From NCBI GenBank assembly GCA_963775245.1, contig CAVZID010000038.1, positions 80,761-144,760 of the forward strand: 64,000 nt of DNA. Direction: 5' to 3'. The notes below the pieces were generated by a model. The model made no database searches, had not been told where the DNA came from, and worked only from the letters and a program-made list of their open reading frames with translations. Numbering within the stretch: position 1 is the stretch's first letter; every line of letters starts with the position of its first letter. The translations under genes were made by a program, and so were the position numbers. The stretch comes from CAVSWT01 sp963775245 (GTDB lineage Bacteria > Bacteroidota > Ignavibacteria > Ignavibacteriales > Ignavibacteriaceae). Shown piece after piece: positions 17,321 through 27,218 of this stretch.

Positions 17321-20137
17321 TTATTCAACTCTTAGTTTTTGGCCGACAACAATTTTATTGCTGCTTAATTCATTTAATGATTTTAATCTGCCGACACTCA
17401 TTCCATATTGATGTGCAATCGAATATAATGACTCGCCTCTTTCAACTCTATGAATTTGTGCTCCTTTAATTCGAGAGGTAGAATTATTTGATTCGGATTC
17501 ATTAGCCTGGGCTACCTTTAAAGTTTGTCCGGGCATAATTTTGTTTCCATCAAGATTATTCAAATCTTTAATATCACTAACACTCATTCTATAATCATGT
17601 GCAATCGAATATAACGACTCACCGCTTCTAACTGTATGAATACCGCTTCCATCATTATTTGCTTCCGGCAGATCATTTATTCCATTGTCAGATAAAACTT
17701 TTAAAGACTGTCCTGTATAAATTCTATTGCTTCTAAGGTTATTCCATCTTCTTATGCTTGATGAAGATACTTTGAATAATTCTGCAATCTCGCCAATTGT
17801 GTCGCCTTTTTTAACTTTGTAATAATTTACATTTGCAGAAGTTTTTGTTGTATTATCTCCAAGTGAAGATGCGTCAGAGCCGCCATAAATTTTTAGTGTT
17901 TTTCCAGCAATTAATGTGTTCCCGTCTATATTATTCCATTTTCTTATCTGATTTGTAGAGACACCAAATTTCTCGGATAGTTCACCAATAGTATCGCCTC
18001 TTTTAATTTTATATCTATAAACATCGCTTGAGGAAGTGCTTGCTACATTCTCATCTGCAGATTCATAATTTGTATACCTGTGTGTAAATATTTTTAATTT
18101 TTTCCCGGCATAAATTCTATTACTTCTAAGATTATTCCAACGCCTTATTGAACTGGCATATACATGATATCTTTCAGCAATTGTTGAAAGAGTTTCACCT
18201 CTTCTTATTCTATGATAAACGTAAGTAGTGTTATTCCTTTTAGCAATATTTTTCGCTACTGTTTTTTCTATTGCTGTTTGAGTATCAATGCTAGAATAAA
18301 ATTCTTTTTTATCTTCAGGAACATAAATAACAAGCTTTTGGCCGACGTTTATTGTTTGTGTATAAGGAATATTATTCCAGTTTCTAATATCACTTACTCT
18401 TGAATTAAATAAGTCTGCAATTCCTAGTAAGCTGTCATTCTTCTTCACATGATAATCAACGGCAACTTTTCCTTCGGGAATAATTGTCTCTGATGTATCA
18501 TCTGATTGTTCTTCGTCCGGAGTATTATCATCTGAGTTTTCAGCTATTACTAACTCGTCGCTTAAAGGCACTGTAGAACCCGAATCATTATCACTTACAG
18601 TTGCAAAACCTTCTTCATTATTTTCTGGCGTATCTGGTGTTTTATTTAAATTTAAGTATGGAGAAACATATTCTCCATTATCATCATCATTTGCTGTTTC
18701 AGTGTTAGTATTAAAAGCATAATCAGAATTAGAAATGTTGGATGCTACAGGTATTTTTAAATTAACTCCCGGATATAATCTAGATTTGATTGATATATTA
18801 TTTGCATCGGCAAGATCATATTTAGAGACGTCATATTTAGCAGCAATTCTCGAAAGAGTTTCACCTCTTTTAACTGTATGAACCAAGTAATTTCTTTTAG
18901 CACTTTCAGGAATATTTTTTACATTTGAAGCAAATAAATCATATTTATCTTTAGGAACCTTCAGTTCATAACCACCAGGGTAAGAAGACGGAGTTGATAA
19001 TTGTGTTAACTCTGGATTTAAATTCATCAAATCGTCCAATGAAACACTTGCACAACTTGCAAGAAATCCTAAATCAACTGCATCATTTATTTTATAGGTT
19101 TCATATTGTTCAGGCTTTTCATAAGTAATACTATTAAACCCATACTTCTCCGGATTCATTGCAATTAAACATACAGCTATGTATTGCGGAACATAGCTTC
19201 TTGTTTCTTTAGGAAGATATCTTCTGATTGACCAAAAATCATTATTGCGTGCCCTTCTCTCTGCTCTTTTAATTCTGCCTTCTCCGGCATTGTAGCCAGC
19301 TAAAGCAAGATACCAATCACCAAGCGAAGCATGCAAATCTCTCAAGTGTTTAGCTGCTGCTCTTGTTGATTTTTCAGGATCCCTTCTTTCATCATAATAA
19401 AAATCAGACTGTAAACCATATAATTTCCCAGTTGATTTAATAAACTGCCACATTCCAACTGCACTAGCCCATGATCTTGCAGTAGGATTCAATCCGCTTT
19501 CCACCATGCTTAAATAAACCAATTGCTGTGGAATACCTTCCTGGGCAAAAATCTTTGTCATCATCGGGAAATATTTACCGGAACGTTCAAGCCAAAGGGT
19601 CATATAATTACGGCCTTTTCCGGTAAAATAATCTGTCCATTGTTCAACTGTAGAATTAACTTCCAAAGGAACATCAGCAGGAACAATAAATTTGGTTTCT
19701 TCTTTTACATTTTCATTGGATGGAATTTCTGGCATATTTTTACTTGTCCACTCTTCATAAGCGGCAAATGATACATCTGAAGGTAGTTCGGTTAATCCAT
19801 CTACATATTTTCCATAATCATCAGTTATAGATTTTTCTAATTCCACATAAGCTTCATTTTGGTCAATTCCAGGATAATAACTTAAATTATTTATAATTCT
19901 TAATGCAGATTCATAATTTTCAATTGTTTCTTTAGTACTGTTTAATTCCTGTTTTGCTAAAGCCGCAACATAATATTGCCTCGCCTGTTCAAGCATTTCT
20001 GAAACTATGGAAGTACCTTTAGGAGTAACTTTAGGCGTGGTTTGAGTATCTTTTGCAATTTCTTTATTTCCGCTGCAGGAAACAAAAATTAGTGAAAATA
20101 AAGAAATTGAAAAGATAAGTAATAGATTCTTGATCAT
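17321..20137 (-). CDS. Membrane-bound lytic transglycosylase with seven LysM repeats
   Basis: MltD-like peptidoglycan-cleaving lipoprotein. The leader ends in FVSC with lipidated C21. The SLT catalytic domain spans about 170-300, with catalytic E213 in SMVESGLNP followed by SAVGMWQF and the AGYNAGEGR motif. From about residue 410 there are seven LysM domains, each with a YxVKxGDTL-type start and a WNN/LNN core; some linkers are acidic and low-complexity. E. coli MltD has two or three LysM units, so this copy is expanded; repeats 3 and 5 share the core IRRWNNLRSNRIY. Single-gene unit with a GGAG ribosome-binding site. Confidence 0.92.
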   Translation of the reverse strand: MIKNLLLIFSISLFSLIFVSCSGNKEIAKDTQTTPKVTPKGTSIVSEMLEQARQYYVAALAKQELNSTKETIENYESALRIINNLSYYPGIDQNEAYVELEKSITDDYGKYVDGLTELPSDVSFAAYEEWTSKNMPEIPSNENVKEETKFIVPADVPLEVNSTVEQWTDYFTGKGRNYMTLWLERSGKYFPMMTKIFAQEGIPQQLVYLSMVESGLNPTARSWASAVGMWQFIKSTGKLYGLQSDFYYDERRDPEKSTRAAAKHLRDLHASLGDWYLALAGYNAGEGRIKRAERRARNNDFWSIRRYLPKETRSYVPQYIAVCLIAMNPEKYGFNSITYEKPEQYETYKINDAVDLGFLASCASVSLDDLMNLNPELTQLSTPSSYPGGYELKVPKDKYDLFASNVKNIPESAKRNYLVHTVKRGETLSRIAAKYDVSKYDLADANNISIKSRLYPGVNLKIPVASNISNSDYAFNTNTETANDDDNGEYVSPYLNLNKTPDTPENNEEGFATVSDNDSGSTVPLSDELVIAENSDDNTPDEEQSDDTSETIIPEGKVAVDYHVKKNDSLLGIADLFNSRVSDIRNWNNIPYTQTINVGQKLVIYVPEDKKEFYSSIDTQTAIEKTVAKNIAKRNNTTYVYHRIRRGETLSTIAERYHVYASSIRRWNNLRSNRIYAGKKLKIFTHRYTNYESADENVASTSSSDVYRYKIKRGDTIGELSEKFGVSTNQIRKWNNIDGNTLIAGKTLKIYGGSDASSLGDNTTKTSANVNYYKVKKGDTIGEIAELFKVSSSSIRRWNNLRSNRIYTGQSLKVLSDNGINDLPEANNDGSGIHTVRSGESLYSIAHDYRMSVSDIKDLNNLDGNKIMPGQTLKVAQANESESNNSTSRIKGAQIHRVERGESLYSIAHQYGMSVGRLKSLNELSSNKIVVGQKLRVE

Positions 20138-20349
20138 GAAATCTCCACGTATTTAATTAAGTGTTTAAAATAATCTTTATATAATGCATTATCAAGGAAA
20201 TAATGAGACAAATATAATTATCTATTATAAAATAAGGACTTAAATTGGTTTTTGAGTATGTCCATTTATTTAATTAGGAAATTAGAGCTTTGTTTATATA
20301 AAAAACATCAGGAATTTCCTTAAATTTATTAGCAAATTATATACCATTG

Positions 20350-21891
20350 TTATAATGGAATATTCCCATGTTTCTTCTGAGGGTTTTTATCTACTTTTGT
20401 CTTTAACAGATTAAATGCGTTAACTAACCTCTGTTTAGTATCTCCTGGTTTTATTACATCATCAATAAATCCTCTTTCAGCAGCAATGTAAGGGCTAGTA
20501 AATTTTCCAATATATTCAGATAATTTTTTTTCTAATTCTTTCTCCGGATTTTTTGAATTTGCAATTTCTTTTTTAAAAATAATTTCGACCGCACCTTTAG
20601 GCCCCATCACTGCAATCTCTGCAGATGGCCATGCAAAATTAAAATCTCCACGAATGTGCTTTGAATTCATTACATCATAAGCACCGCCATAAGCTTTACG
20701 AGTAATAACTGTTACTTTAGGAACTGTAGCTTCACAAAAAGCATAAAGCAATTTTGAACCGTGACGAATTATTCCATTCCATTCTTGTTCTGTGCCGGGT
20801 AAAAACCCAGGAACATCAACGAGAACTAATAAAGGAATATTAAATGCATCACAGAAACGAATAAATCTTGCACCTTTAATTGAAGCATTAATATCTAAAA
20901 CTCCTGCTAATACTTCCGGCTGATTAGCTACTACACCAACTGCAATACCACCGATTCTGCAGAAACCGGTTATAATATTTTCAGCAAAGTTTTCATGAAC
21001 TTCAAAGAACTCATCATCCACAAGCCTTGAAATAATTTCTTTCATGTCATAAGGTTTGTTCGGGTTATCCGGCACAATAGAGTTTAAGCTTTCATCATGA
21101 ATTAATTTTGAGTTATCAAATTCTAATTCAATTGATCTGTCCATAAAATTCGATGGAAGATAACTCATCAATTTTCTAACATTCATGAGAGTTTCAATTT
21201 CATTATCAAAGATGAAATGAGCTACTCCGCTTTTACTTGCGTGAGTTTCAGCACCGCCTAAATCTTCGAAAGTAACATCTTCATGTGTAACAGTCTTCAC
21301 CACATTTGGCCCTGTAACAAACATGTAGCTTGAATTCTTTACCATAAAAATAAAGTCTGTAATTGCAGGAGAATAAACAGCACCACCAGCACATGGGCCA
21401 AGCACTACAGAAATTTGCGGGACAACACCGGAAGCTAAAGTATTTTGTAAAAAGATATCTGCATAACCACCAAGACTAACAACGCCCTCTTGAATTCTTG
21501 CACCACCGGAATCATTTAAGCCAATTATTGGAATCCCAACCTTCATGGCAGTCTTCATTATTTTTACAATTTTTTCTGCGTGAGTTTCGGAAAGAGAACC
21601 GCCAAAGACAGTAAAGTCCTGGCTGTAAAGAGCGATAGGCCTTCCTTCAATTTTTGCAAAACCGGTTACAACACCATCACCTGGGTATTGCTTTTTATCC
21701 AAACCAAAATCATTAGATCTATGTTTAACAAAAATATCTATTTCCTCAAAACTTCCTTCATCAACTAAGATATCAATTCGTTCGCGTGCGGTTAATTTAC
21801 CTTTATCGTGCTGAGTTTTAATTTTTTCGGAACCACCGCCAAGTTCTGCATCTTTTTTCTTTTTTTCTAATTCCCTTAACTTTTCTTCCAT
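20350..21891 (-). CDS. Acyl-CoA carboxylase carboxyltransferase (PccB/MmdA type)
   Basis: Beta chain that transfers CO2 from carboxybiotin to propionyl-CoA or a related acyl-CoA. Visible are KLTARERIDILVDEGSF at the N terminus, the two crotonase-fold halves with NDSGGARIQEGV and VDVPGFLPGTEQE, AYGGAYDVMNSKHI, and the typical C-terminal end KKHGNIPL. At 513 residues it fits PccB or MmdA. No biotin carboxylase or decarboxylase subunit lies in the window, so carboxylase and sodium-pump decarboxylase cannot be told apart. It begins 49 bp after the ABC ATPase gene and may be co-transcribed with it. Confidence 0.92.
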   Translation of the reverse strand: MEEKLRELEKKKKDAELGGGSEKIKTQHDKGKLTARERIDILVDEGSFEEIDIFVKHRSNDFGLDKKQYPGDGVVTGFAKIEGRPIALYSQDFTVFGGSLSETHAEKIVKIMKTAMKVGIPIIGLNDSGGARIQEGVVSLGGYADIFLQNTLASGVVPQISVVLGPCAGGAVYSPAITDFIFMVKNSSYMFVTGPNVVKTVTHEDVTFEDLGGAETHASKSGVAHFIFDNEIETLMNVRKLMSYLPSNFMDRSIELEFDNSKLIHDESLNSIVPDNPNKPYDMKEIISRLVDDEFFEVHENFAENIITGFCRIGGIAVGVVANQPEVLAGVLDINASIKGARFIRFCDAFNIPLLVLVDVPGFLPGTEQEWNGIIRHGSKLLYAFCEATVPKVTVITRKAYGGAYDVMNSKHIRGDFNFAWPSAEIAVMGPKGAVEIIFKKEIANSKNPEKELEKKLSEYIGKFTSPYIAAERGFIDDVIKPGDTKQRLVNAFNLLKTKVDKNPQKKHGNIPL

Positions 21892-21940
21892 GCGGTTCCT
21901 TAAAAATTAAGTTGTAAACTTTATGAATTATATAAATAAA

Positions 21941-22747
21941 TTAAATGGAAAAATTTATAACGTCTAATTCATTTTTTGATTTGGAATAACTTTCAATTTC
22001 ATTTCTAACAGATTCATAAACACTAACTTTGTAATCTTTTGCTTCGCTTGATAGTTGGGGGACATCAATTTTTTTAACAATCGTTCCTGGCTTACCCTTC
22101 ATTAAAAATATTTTATCAGATATTAGTATGACTTCTTTAATGTTTGTTGTAGCAAAAAGAAAATTCATGCTTAATTCTTTAGCAACATTTTTAATAAGAA
22201 GATTCATTTCATTTCTTAATTCAGTTTTCATCTTCTTAAACGAATCATCAATTAAAATTAATTTCGGCTGACAGGCAATTGCTCTTGCTAAGGAAATCCT
22301 AAATCTGAATCCCAAACTTGATTCATGTGGAAAATGATTTTCATAACCGGTTAATCCTACTAAAGAAATAATTTTTTTCAAATCATCATCACTAATTTTT
22401 ATGTTAATAACTTTTTCAGCAAAAAGGATATTATCTTTAACATTCAGCCACGGAAAAGATGATGATTCTTCCGGAATTATAACTATATCACTTGGTTTAA
22501 TATTTTTAATATCATTATTTTCAAAAAGTATCTCTCCATCGTATTTACTCTCAACTCCCGCAATAATTTTAAGTAATGTTGATTTTCCTGAACCAAGCGG
22601 TGCCAATATACTGCTTAAACTTCCATGCTCAGAATCTTTTTCAATTGAAAAAGAGACCTTATCCAGCACATGAATTTTAGAACCATAAAGTCCTTCAAAA
22701 TACTTTGTGAGATTATTTATTCTTAATAGATTTTTTTCTTGACTCAA
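21941..22747 (-). CDS. ABC transporter ATPase of the NitT/TauT type, degenerate motifs
   Basis: Overall fold and motif order match importer ATPases such as SsuB/TauB, but most catalytic motifs are altered: Walker A reads APLGSGKST (49-57, first Gly lost), the Q-loop Gln is Glu (IPEE, 92-95), the LSGGM signature reads SSLGF (143-147), the Walker B catalytic Glu is Asp (D168 in LILIDD), and the switch His is Asn (N202 in TTNIKE). The lysine and serine for nucleotide binding remain. It probably binds ATP but may hydrolyse it slowly. It is 2 bp from the permease gene, so the two form one complex. No solute-binding protein is encoded nearby. Substrate unknown. Confidence 0.8.
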   Translation of the reverse strand: MSQEKNLLRINNLTKYFEGLYGSKIHVLDKVSFSIEKDSEHGSLSSILAPLGSGKSTLLKIIAGVESKYDGEILFENNDIKNIKPSDIVIIPEESSSFPWLNVKDNILFAEKVINIKISDDDLKKIISLVGLTGYENHFPHESSLGFRFRISLARAIACQPKLILIDDSFKKMKTELRNEMNLLIKNVAKELSMNFLFATTNIKEVILISDKIFLMKGKPGTIVKKIDVPQLSSEAKDYKVSVYESVRNEIESYSKSKNELDVINFSI

Positions 22748-22749
22748 TT

Positions 22750-23505
22750 TTAATCCCAGAAAAAATGTTTTGTTTTAAAGTGCTTAATTGCTAAGTGTCC
22801 AAGACAAATAGAAATCCCGGTAACAATGAACAAAGCTATTAAAGCTGATAAATCTTTAAACTCCAATACGTGCCTAAAAATTTGTCCAAGCCCTAAACTG
22901 TTTCTAGCATATTCAAAGAAAAGAACTAATGTCCAGAGATAAATATGAAAATCAATAATATATTTCATTAATCCTGGCTGCAAAGCTTTCCATTTAACTT
23001 CATTTAAAATAATTTTTTCATTAGCTCCTAAGCCTTTAGCAGCGTCGGAATATTCTTTTTTAATTAACAAGGATTCATTTTGAACTTTGATAGCAAAAGA
23101 AAATAATGATAAAAGTATTGCAAAAATAAATTCAGAAATAACTGTATTTGGAAGCCAGTAAATCAATAAAAAAGCAAATAAGATTGGGGAAAGAATATTT
23201 GAGACATACCTTGACGAAGAAAGTAAAATTTTTAATTGATATTCTTCAGTAAGTAAAAATCCTTTTAACAAACTAACTAAAAAATACGCTGCAGCAATTG
23301 AAAAATATATTACAGCTAATGTTGACAGATAATTAATTAAAAGCTTATAGTCTTTAAATAAATCCCCAAAAGAATCCCAAACAATTGAAGGTTTCGGCAA
23401 AAAATTATTTGTAGGTAAAATGAACTCGAAGAGAATTATCCAAAGGATGAAAATTAAAGCGAAGAAGTAAATTATAGTTTTCTGTACCCGCGGGTTATCA
23501 GACAT
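22750..23505 (-). CDS. ABC transporter permease (BPD transporter inner-membrane family)
   Basis: About six membrane helices. The conserved cytoplasmic EAA loop is visible around 155-175 (EYSDAAKGLGANEKIILNEV), which contacts the ATPase. The 251-residue length and the N-terminal TNNFLPKPSIVWDSF segment match the NitT/TauT/SsuC permease group (nitrate, sulfonates, pyrimidine precursors). It is followed 2 bp later by its partner ATPase. Substrate specificity cannot be read. Thiamine-pyrimidine precursor uptake (ThiXY-like) is one possibility given the TPP-regulated receptor in the same window, but the two are 5 kb apart and no riboswitch is seen here. Confidence 0.82.
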   Translation of the reverse strand: MSDNPRVQKTIIYFFALIFILWIILFEFILPTNNFLPKPSIVWDSFGDLFKDYKLLINYLSTLAVIYFSIAAAYFLVSLLKGFLLTEEYQLKILLSSSRYVSNILSPILFAFLLIYWLPNTVISEFIFAILLSLFSFAIKVQNESLLIKKEYSDAAKGLGANEKIILNEVKWKALQPGLMKYIIDFHIYLWTLVLFFEYARNSLGLGQIFRHVLEFKDLSALIALFIVTGISICLGHLAIKHFKTKHFFWD

Positions 23506-23586
23506 TTATTAAAATTTATTTTAATATTTATTTATGTTTTGATGAACTAAAATATTCATAAGTAGCATATATATCAATAAACAATC

Positions 23587-24237
23587 TTACCTTAAATCTT
23601 TTAAGAATGGGTTATTAATTTTCTCTTCGCCGATAGTAGTGTTTTCACCGTGCCCGCTATAGACAATAACATCGTCTGGAAGGGTAAATAATTTTTCTTT
23701 TATTGATTTGATTAGTGCATCGTAATTACCATTCCATAAATCCGTTCTGCCGATATTTTTTTGAAACAAAACATCACCGGTAATACAAAACTCTTCCTCC
23801 TCAAAATACAAACTATATTCACCTGGCGAATGTCCGGGAGTAAAAAGTAATTTGATAAAACTATTTCCTAATGAAAGTTGCTTCCTTTCTGATAAGTAAT
23901 CATCCGGACCAGGAGGAGCCTTCATTTCAATTCCAAACATTGATGCCTGGCCTTCAGCATTTTGTAACAATGGGAAATCATTTTCAGGGACTAAATAAAC
24001 CGGGTTATATTTTTCCTTAACAAACCGGCATCCTAAAAAATGGTCAATATGACAATGAGTGTTTATCATATATTTTAAATTTAGATGCCTCTCTTCAATA
24101 AATGAAGAAAGCGTTAATTCTTCTTCATCATTTGAACAGCCAGGGTCAACTATCATCGCTTCTTTTGTTTCTTCATCCCAAACTGCATATGTATTTTCCA
24201 TGAATGGATTGAAAATAAATTTTTTAACTACTATCAT
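23587..24237 (-). CDS. Metallo-beta-lactamase-fold hydrolase (glyoxalase II-like)
   Basis: Binuclear metal hydrolase. The metal-site motif is THCHIDHFLG (HxHxDH, near residues 60-69), followed by a His in FTPGHSPGEY, an Asp in ITGDVLF and a His in VYSGHGENT. At 216 residues it belongs to the short hydroxyacylglutathione-hydrolase-like group found in nearly all Bacteroidota. Substrate unknown. It lies about 80 bp upstream of the permease gene on the same strand. Confidence 0.85.
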   Translation of the reverse strand: MIVVKKFIFNPFMENTYAVWDEETKEAMIVDPGCSNDEEELTLSSFIEERHLNLKYMINTHCHIDHFLGCRFVKEKYNPVYLVPENDFPLLQNAEGQASMFGIEMKAPPGPDDYLSERKQLSLGNSFIKLLFTPGHSPGEYSLYFEEEEFCITGDVLFQKNIGRTDLWNGNYDALIKSIKEKLFTLPDDVIVYSGHGENTTIGEEKINNPFLKDLR

Positions 24238-24349
24238 ATTTAGAAAATTTGTTTAATGGTTTAATGGCTAAAATGTTAACCGGCTAAAAAAACAATCATA
24301 CTGTAATATTCAATTCAGCAATTTAACAGTGCAACAATTTAGTAATTTT

Positions 24350-25561
24350 TTAGGACTTAAAATTTTTAGTGATCCTTTTTATCAATTTCGAATTATAGGT
24401 TTTAAAATTATCTTTTGTTTCTTCAATAGAATCTCCGCCAAATTTAAGAAGGAAATATTTGGCTAAGCTCCAGGCAAGCATTGATTCAGCTATTACTGCA
24501 CATGCCGGCACCGCAACAAAATCACTTCTCTCTCTTCTTGCATCAACTTTTTTCATGGTTGACAAATCAACGCTTTCAATTGGACTCATTAAAGTTGCAA
24601 TAGGCTTCATTGCAGCTTTTACAATTATAGGAAGCCCTGTTGAGATTCCGCCTTCAATTCCGCCGGCTCTGTTTGTTTTCCTAATTATTTGCTCTCCATA
24701 TTTTATAATTTCATCGTGAGATTCCGAACCAAATTTTTCCGCAGATTCATACCCGGTTCCAATAGAAACTGCTTTTACAGCATTGATAGACATTATCGAA
24801 TGAGCAATCTCTGCATCAAGCTTCGTATCATATTGAATAAAGCTTCCAAGTCCTAAGGGAACTCCTGTAGCAACTGCATAAAAAGTTCCGCCGAGTGTAT
24901 CGCCTTTCTTTTTTGCCAGCTTAATTTTATTAATAATTTTTCCTTCATGTGCTTTATCTAAAACTCTAACATCACTTTTATCGGCATCCTCAGATAATTT
25001 CCAGGCTTTAAAATTTTTAGGCAAATCATTTGCAAAAAGCTTATCAGCAAAATTTTCTTTTGGATAAATGCCGCCAATACTCTCAACAAAGCTGCCGATT
25101 GAAATACCAAATTCTTTTAAAAATCTTCTTGCTACTGAACATGCTGCAACTCTTGCTGCAGTTTCTCTCGCGCTTGAACGTTCAATTGAATTTCTAATAT
25201 CATTAAAATTATATTTTGAAACACCAACTAAATCAGCATGGCCGGGACGGGGAATAGTTATCTTCTCAACTTTAGCAGTTCTTTTACCAGATGTCATTTT
25301 CTCTACCCAGTTTTCCCAATCCTTATTTTTAATAATCAGAGAAATTGGTGAGCCCAATGTTTTTTGAAATCTTATACCTGAAAGGATCTCGGCAGTGTCC
25401 GTTTCAATTTTCATTCTATGCCCTCTTCCATATCCAGCTTGACGGCGTTTCAAATGAAAATTTAAATATTCATTTTCAATTTTTAAATTTGATGGAAAGC
25501 CTTCAATAATAGTAGTTAACGCTTTACCGTGCGACTCTCCGGCGGTTAAAAATCTTATCAT
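24350..25561 (-). CDS. aroC: Chorismate synthase
   Basis: Last common step of aromatic amino-acid synthesis: converts EPSP to chorismate with reduced FMN. Family signatures are GESHGKALTTIIEGFP (first), GRGHRMKIETDTAEILSG and RSSARETAARVAA (second), and RRERSDFVAVPA near the C terminus (third). At 403 residues it is full length. It is downstream of htrA but separated from it by a strong terminator, so it has its own promoter. No other shikimate gene is in the window. Confidence 0.96.
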   Translation of the reverse strand: MIRFLTAGESHGKALTTIIEGFPSNLKIENEYLNFHLKRRQAGYGRGHRMKIETDTAEILSGIRFQKTLGSPISLIIKNKDWENWVEKMTSGKRTAKVEKITIPRPGHADLVGVSKYNFNDIRNSIERSSARETAARVAACSVARRFLKEFGISIGSFVESIGGIYPKENFADKLFANDLPKNFKAWKLSEDADKSDVRVLDKAHEGKIINKIKLAKKKGDTLGGTFYAVATGVPLGLGSFIQYDTKLDAEIAHSIMSINAVKAVSIGTGYESAEKFGSESHDEIIKYGEQIIRKTNRAGGIEGGISTGLPIIVKAAMKPIATLMSPIESVDLSTMKKVDARRERSDFVAVPACAVIAESMLAWSLAKYFLLKFGGDSIEETKDNFKTYNSKLIKRITKNFKS

Positions 25562-25592
25562 TTAATCTCCGAGTGATTGAATGTGCAAATAT

Positions 25593-25620
25593 AAAAAAAA
25601 CGCCCGAATAATTCGGGCGC
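25593..25620 (-). terminator. Intrinsic terminator of htrA
   Basis: On the minus strand CGCCCGAAT (25619-25611), single-base loop region, ATTCGGGCG (25609-25601), followed by T8. A textbook rho-independent terminator 25 bp after the HtrA stop. Confidence 0.9.
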
Positions 25621-25644
25621 TATTAAGAAAAGTTGTGGTTTAAT

Positions 25645-27132
25645 TTATTCTGGTATTTCAAGTCCGACAAACCGGCTATTGCCCTTTCCATCTTCAACTT
25701 TGAGCAGCACTGCCGAACCTTTCTTATCTTTAACTATATCCTTAAACTGGTCAACATCTTTTATTTTCTTTTTATCAGCTTCTGTAATAACCAAACCTTG
25801 ATATAACTTTTGGTCCTCTGCACTGCTGAATGGTTTTACTCCGGCAATTAAAATACCATTATCAATCTTCATATCGTCTTTTTGTTTAGTAGTTAAATTC
25901 TGAACAGATAATCCGATTGAAGATATATCTACTGTTGTAGTTTTGGGTTCACTATTATTATCATTATTATTTTCATTCACAACAGGTTTAGCTTTTGTAT
26001 CTTCATCGCGTGCTTTTAAGGTTACAGATTTCTCGATTTCATTTCCATCTCTAAATATAGTTAGAGTAACTTGAGAACCAGCAGTTTTTGAAGCAATATA
26101 ACTCTGCAAAGCATTAGGCTCATTAACATCTTTGCCATCTACTTTTAGAATTACATCACCTGGTTTTATACCAGCTTTTTTAGCTGCTCCATCATCAAGC
26201 ACACCTTGAACCATAATTCCTTTCGGCCTGTCTAATCCGATTGATTTTGCCATAGCATCATCAACTTCGCCAATGCTTACACCGATATAACCACGGCTTA
26301 CCTTTCCATGAGCAATCAAATCTTTTGCAACTGCTTTAGCCATGTTAATAGGAATTGCAAACCCGTATCCTATATATGTTCCTCCGTTAGAAGATGCTAT
26401 CGCAGAGTTAACACCAACCACTGCACCTGAAAGATCAACTAAAGCGCCACCGCTATTGCCAGGATTTATAGCAGCATCTGTTTGAATAAAGTTTTCAACG
26501 CCATATCTATCTTTAATTAAACCTAATCCTCCACGGCCAACTGCACTAACAATTCCTGCTGTAACTGTAGAAGTTAAGGATAACGGGTTACCTATTGCCA
26601 TTACCCATTGGCCAACTTTTAAGTTATCCGAATCACCAAGATAAGCGGTTGGCAAATTTTTAGCATCGATTTTTATAACTGCAAGGTCGGTTAAAGGATC
26701 TGTCCCCACAACTGTTGCATCAAATGTTCTCTTATCATGCAGGCCAACTTTTACTGATTTTGCATTTTCAACAACGTGATTATTTGTAATTATATATCCG
26801 TCATCCGAAATTATAATTCCGCTGCCAGTACCTCGTTCATCTTTAGGCATATCTTTAAATGGGAAAAAGAAAAATCCGTCATGAGGGTTATCTTTCATTT
26901 CCGAAACAACAGAAATTTCTACGATGGCAGGAGTAACTTTATTTGCAACTTCAATGAACGCTTTACTAAATGAAGTTGCATCCGCATCAAGGCTCACTGG
27001 CGGATTGTTTGCACCTAAGCTAATATCGGCAAGGCTCGGCCTAACCAAACCAAAACCGGACACTAATACAACCCCTAAAATTATACCTACAACTATTAAT
27101 GATATTGCCCCCCACATACTTTTAGATTTCAT
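25645..27132 (-). CDS. HtrA/DegP-family periplasmic serine protease
   Basis: Quality-control protease and chaperone of the envelope. It has a signal anchor at residues 7-30, then an S1C trypsin-like domain with the triad H119 (TNNHVVE), D149 (DPLTDLAVIK) and S227 (NPGNSGGAL). PDZ1 spans about 280-375 (GVSIGEVDD, KPGDVILKVDGK). A low-complexity Asn/Asp linker follows, then a shorter, degenerate PDZ2 to the end. At 495 residues it matches DegQ/MucD. A GGAGGA ribosome-binding site lies before the ATG. It is 86 bp downstream of recO. Confidence 0.94.
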   Translation of the reverse strand: MKSKSMWGAISLIVVGIILGVVLVSGFGLVRPSLADISLGANNPPVSLDADATSFSKAFIEVANKVTPAIVEISVVSEMKDNPHDGFFFFPFKDMPKDERGTGSGIIISDDGYIITNNHVVENAKSVKVGLHDKRTFDATVVGTDPLTDLAVIKIDAKNLPTAYLGDSDNLKVGQWVMAIGNPLSLTSTVTAGIVSAVGRGGLGLIKDRYGVENFIQTDAAINPGNSGGALVDLSGAVVGVNSAIASSNGGTYIGYGFAIPINMAKAVAKDLIAHGKVSRGYIGVSIGEVDDAMAKSIGLDRPKGIMVQGVLDDGAAKKAGIKPGDVILKVDGKDVNEPNALQSYIASKTAGSQVTLTIFRDGNEIEKSVTLKARDEDTKAKPVVNENNNDNNSEPKTTTVDISSIGLSVQNLTTKQKDDMKIDNGILIAGVKPFSSAEDQKLYQGLVITEADKKKIKDVDQFKDIVKDKKGSAVLLKVEDGKGNSRFVGLEIPE

Positions 27133-27218
27133 TTATCTGTCCTCCAATTATTTTCATATTTTAATTAATATGCATTACTGCATTAGTATCAATAAACTTT
27201 TATATTACCTCTTTATTT

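Noticed and set aside
24459..24719. Plus-strand open frames inside aroC (also 25068-25367)
   Set aside because: They run antisense to a clearly conserved gene and have hydrophobic composition typical of reverse-frame artefacts.
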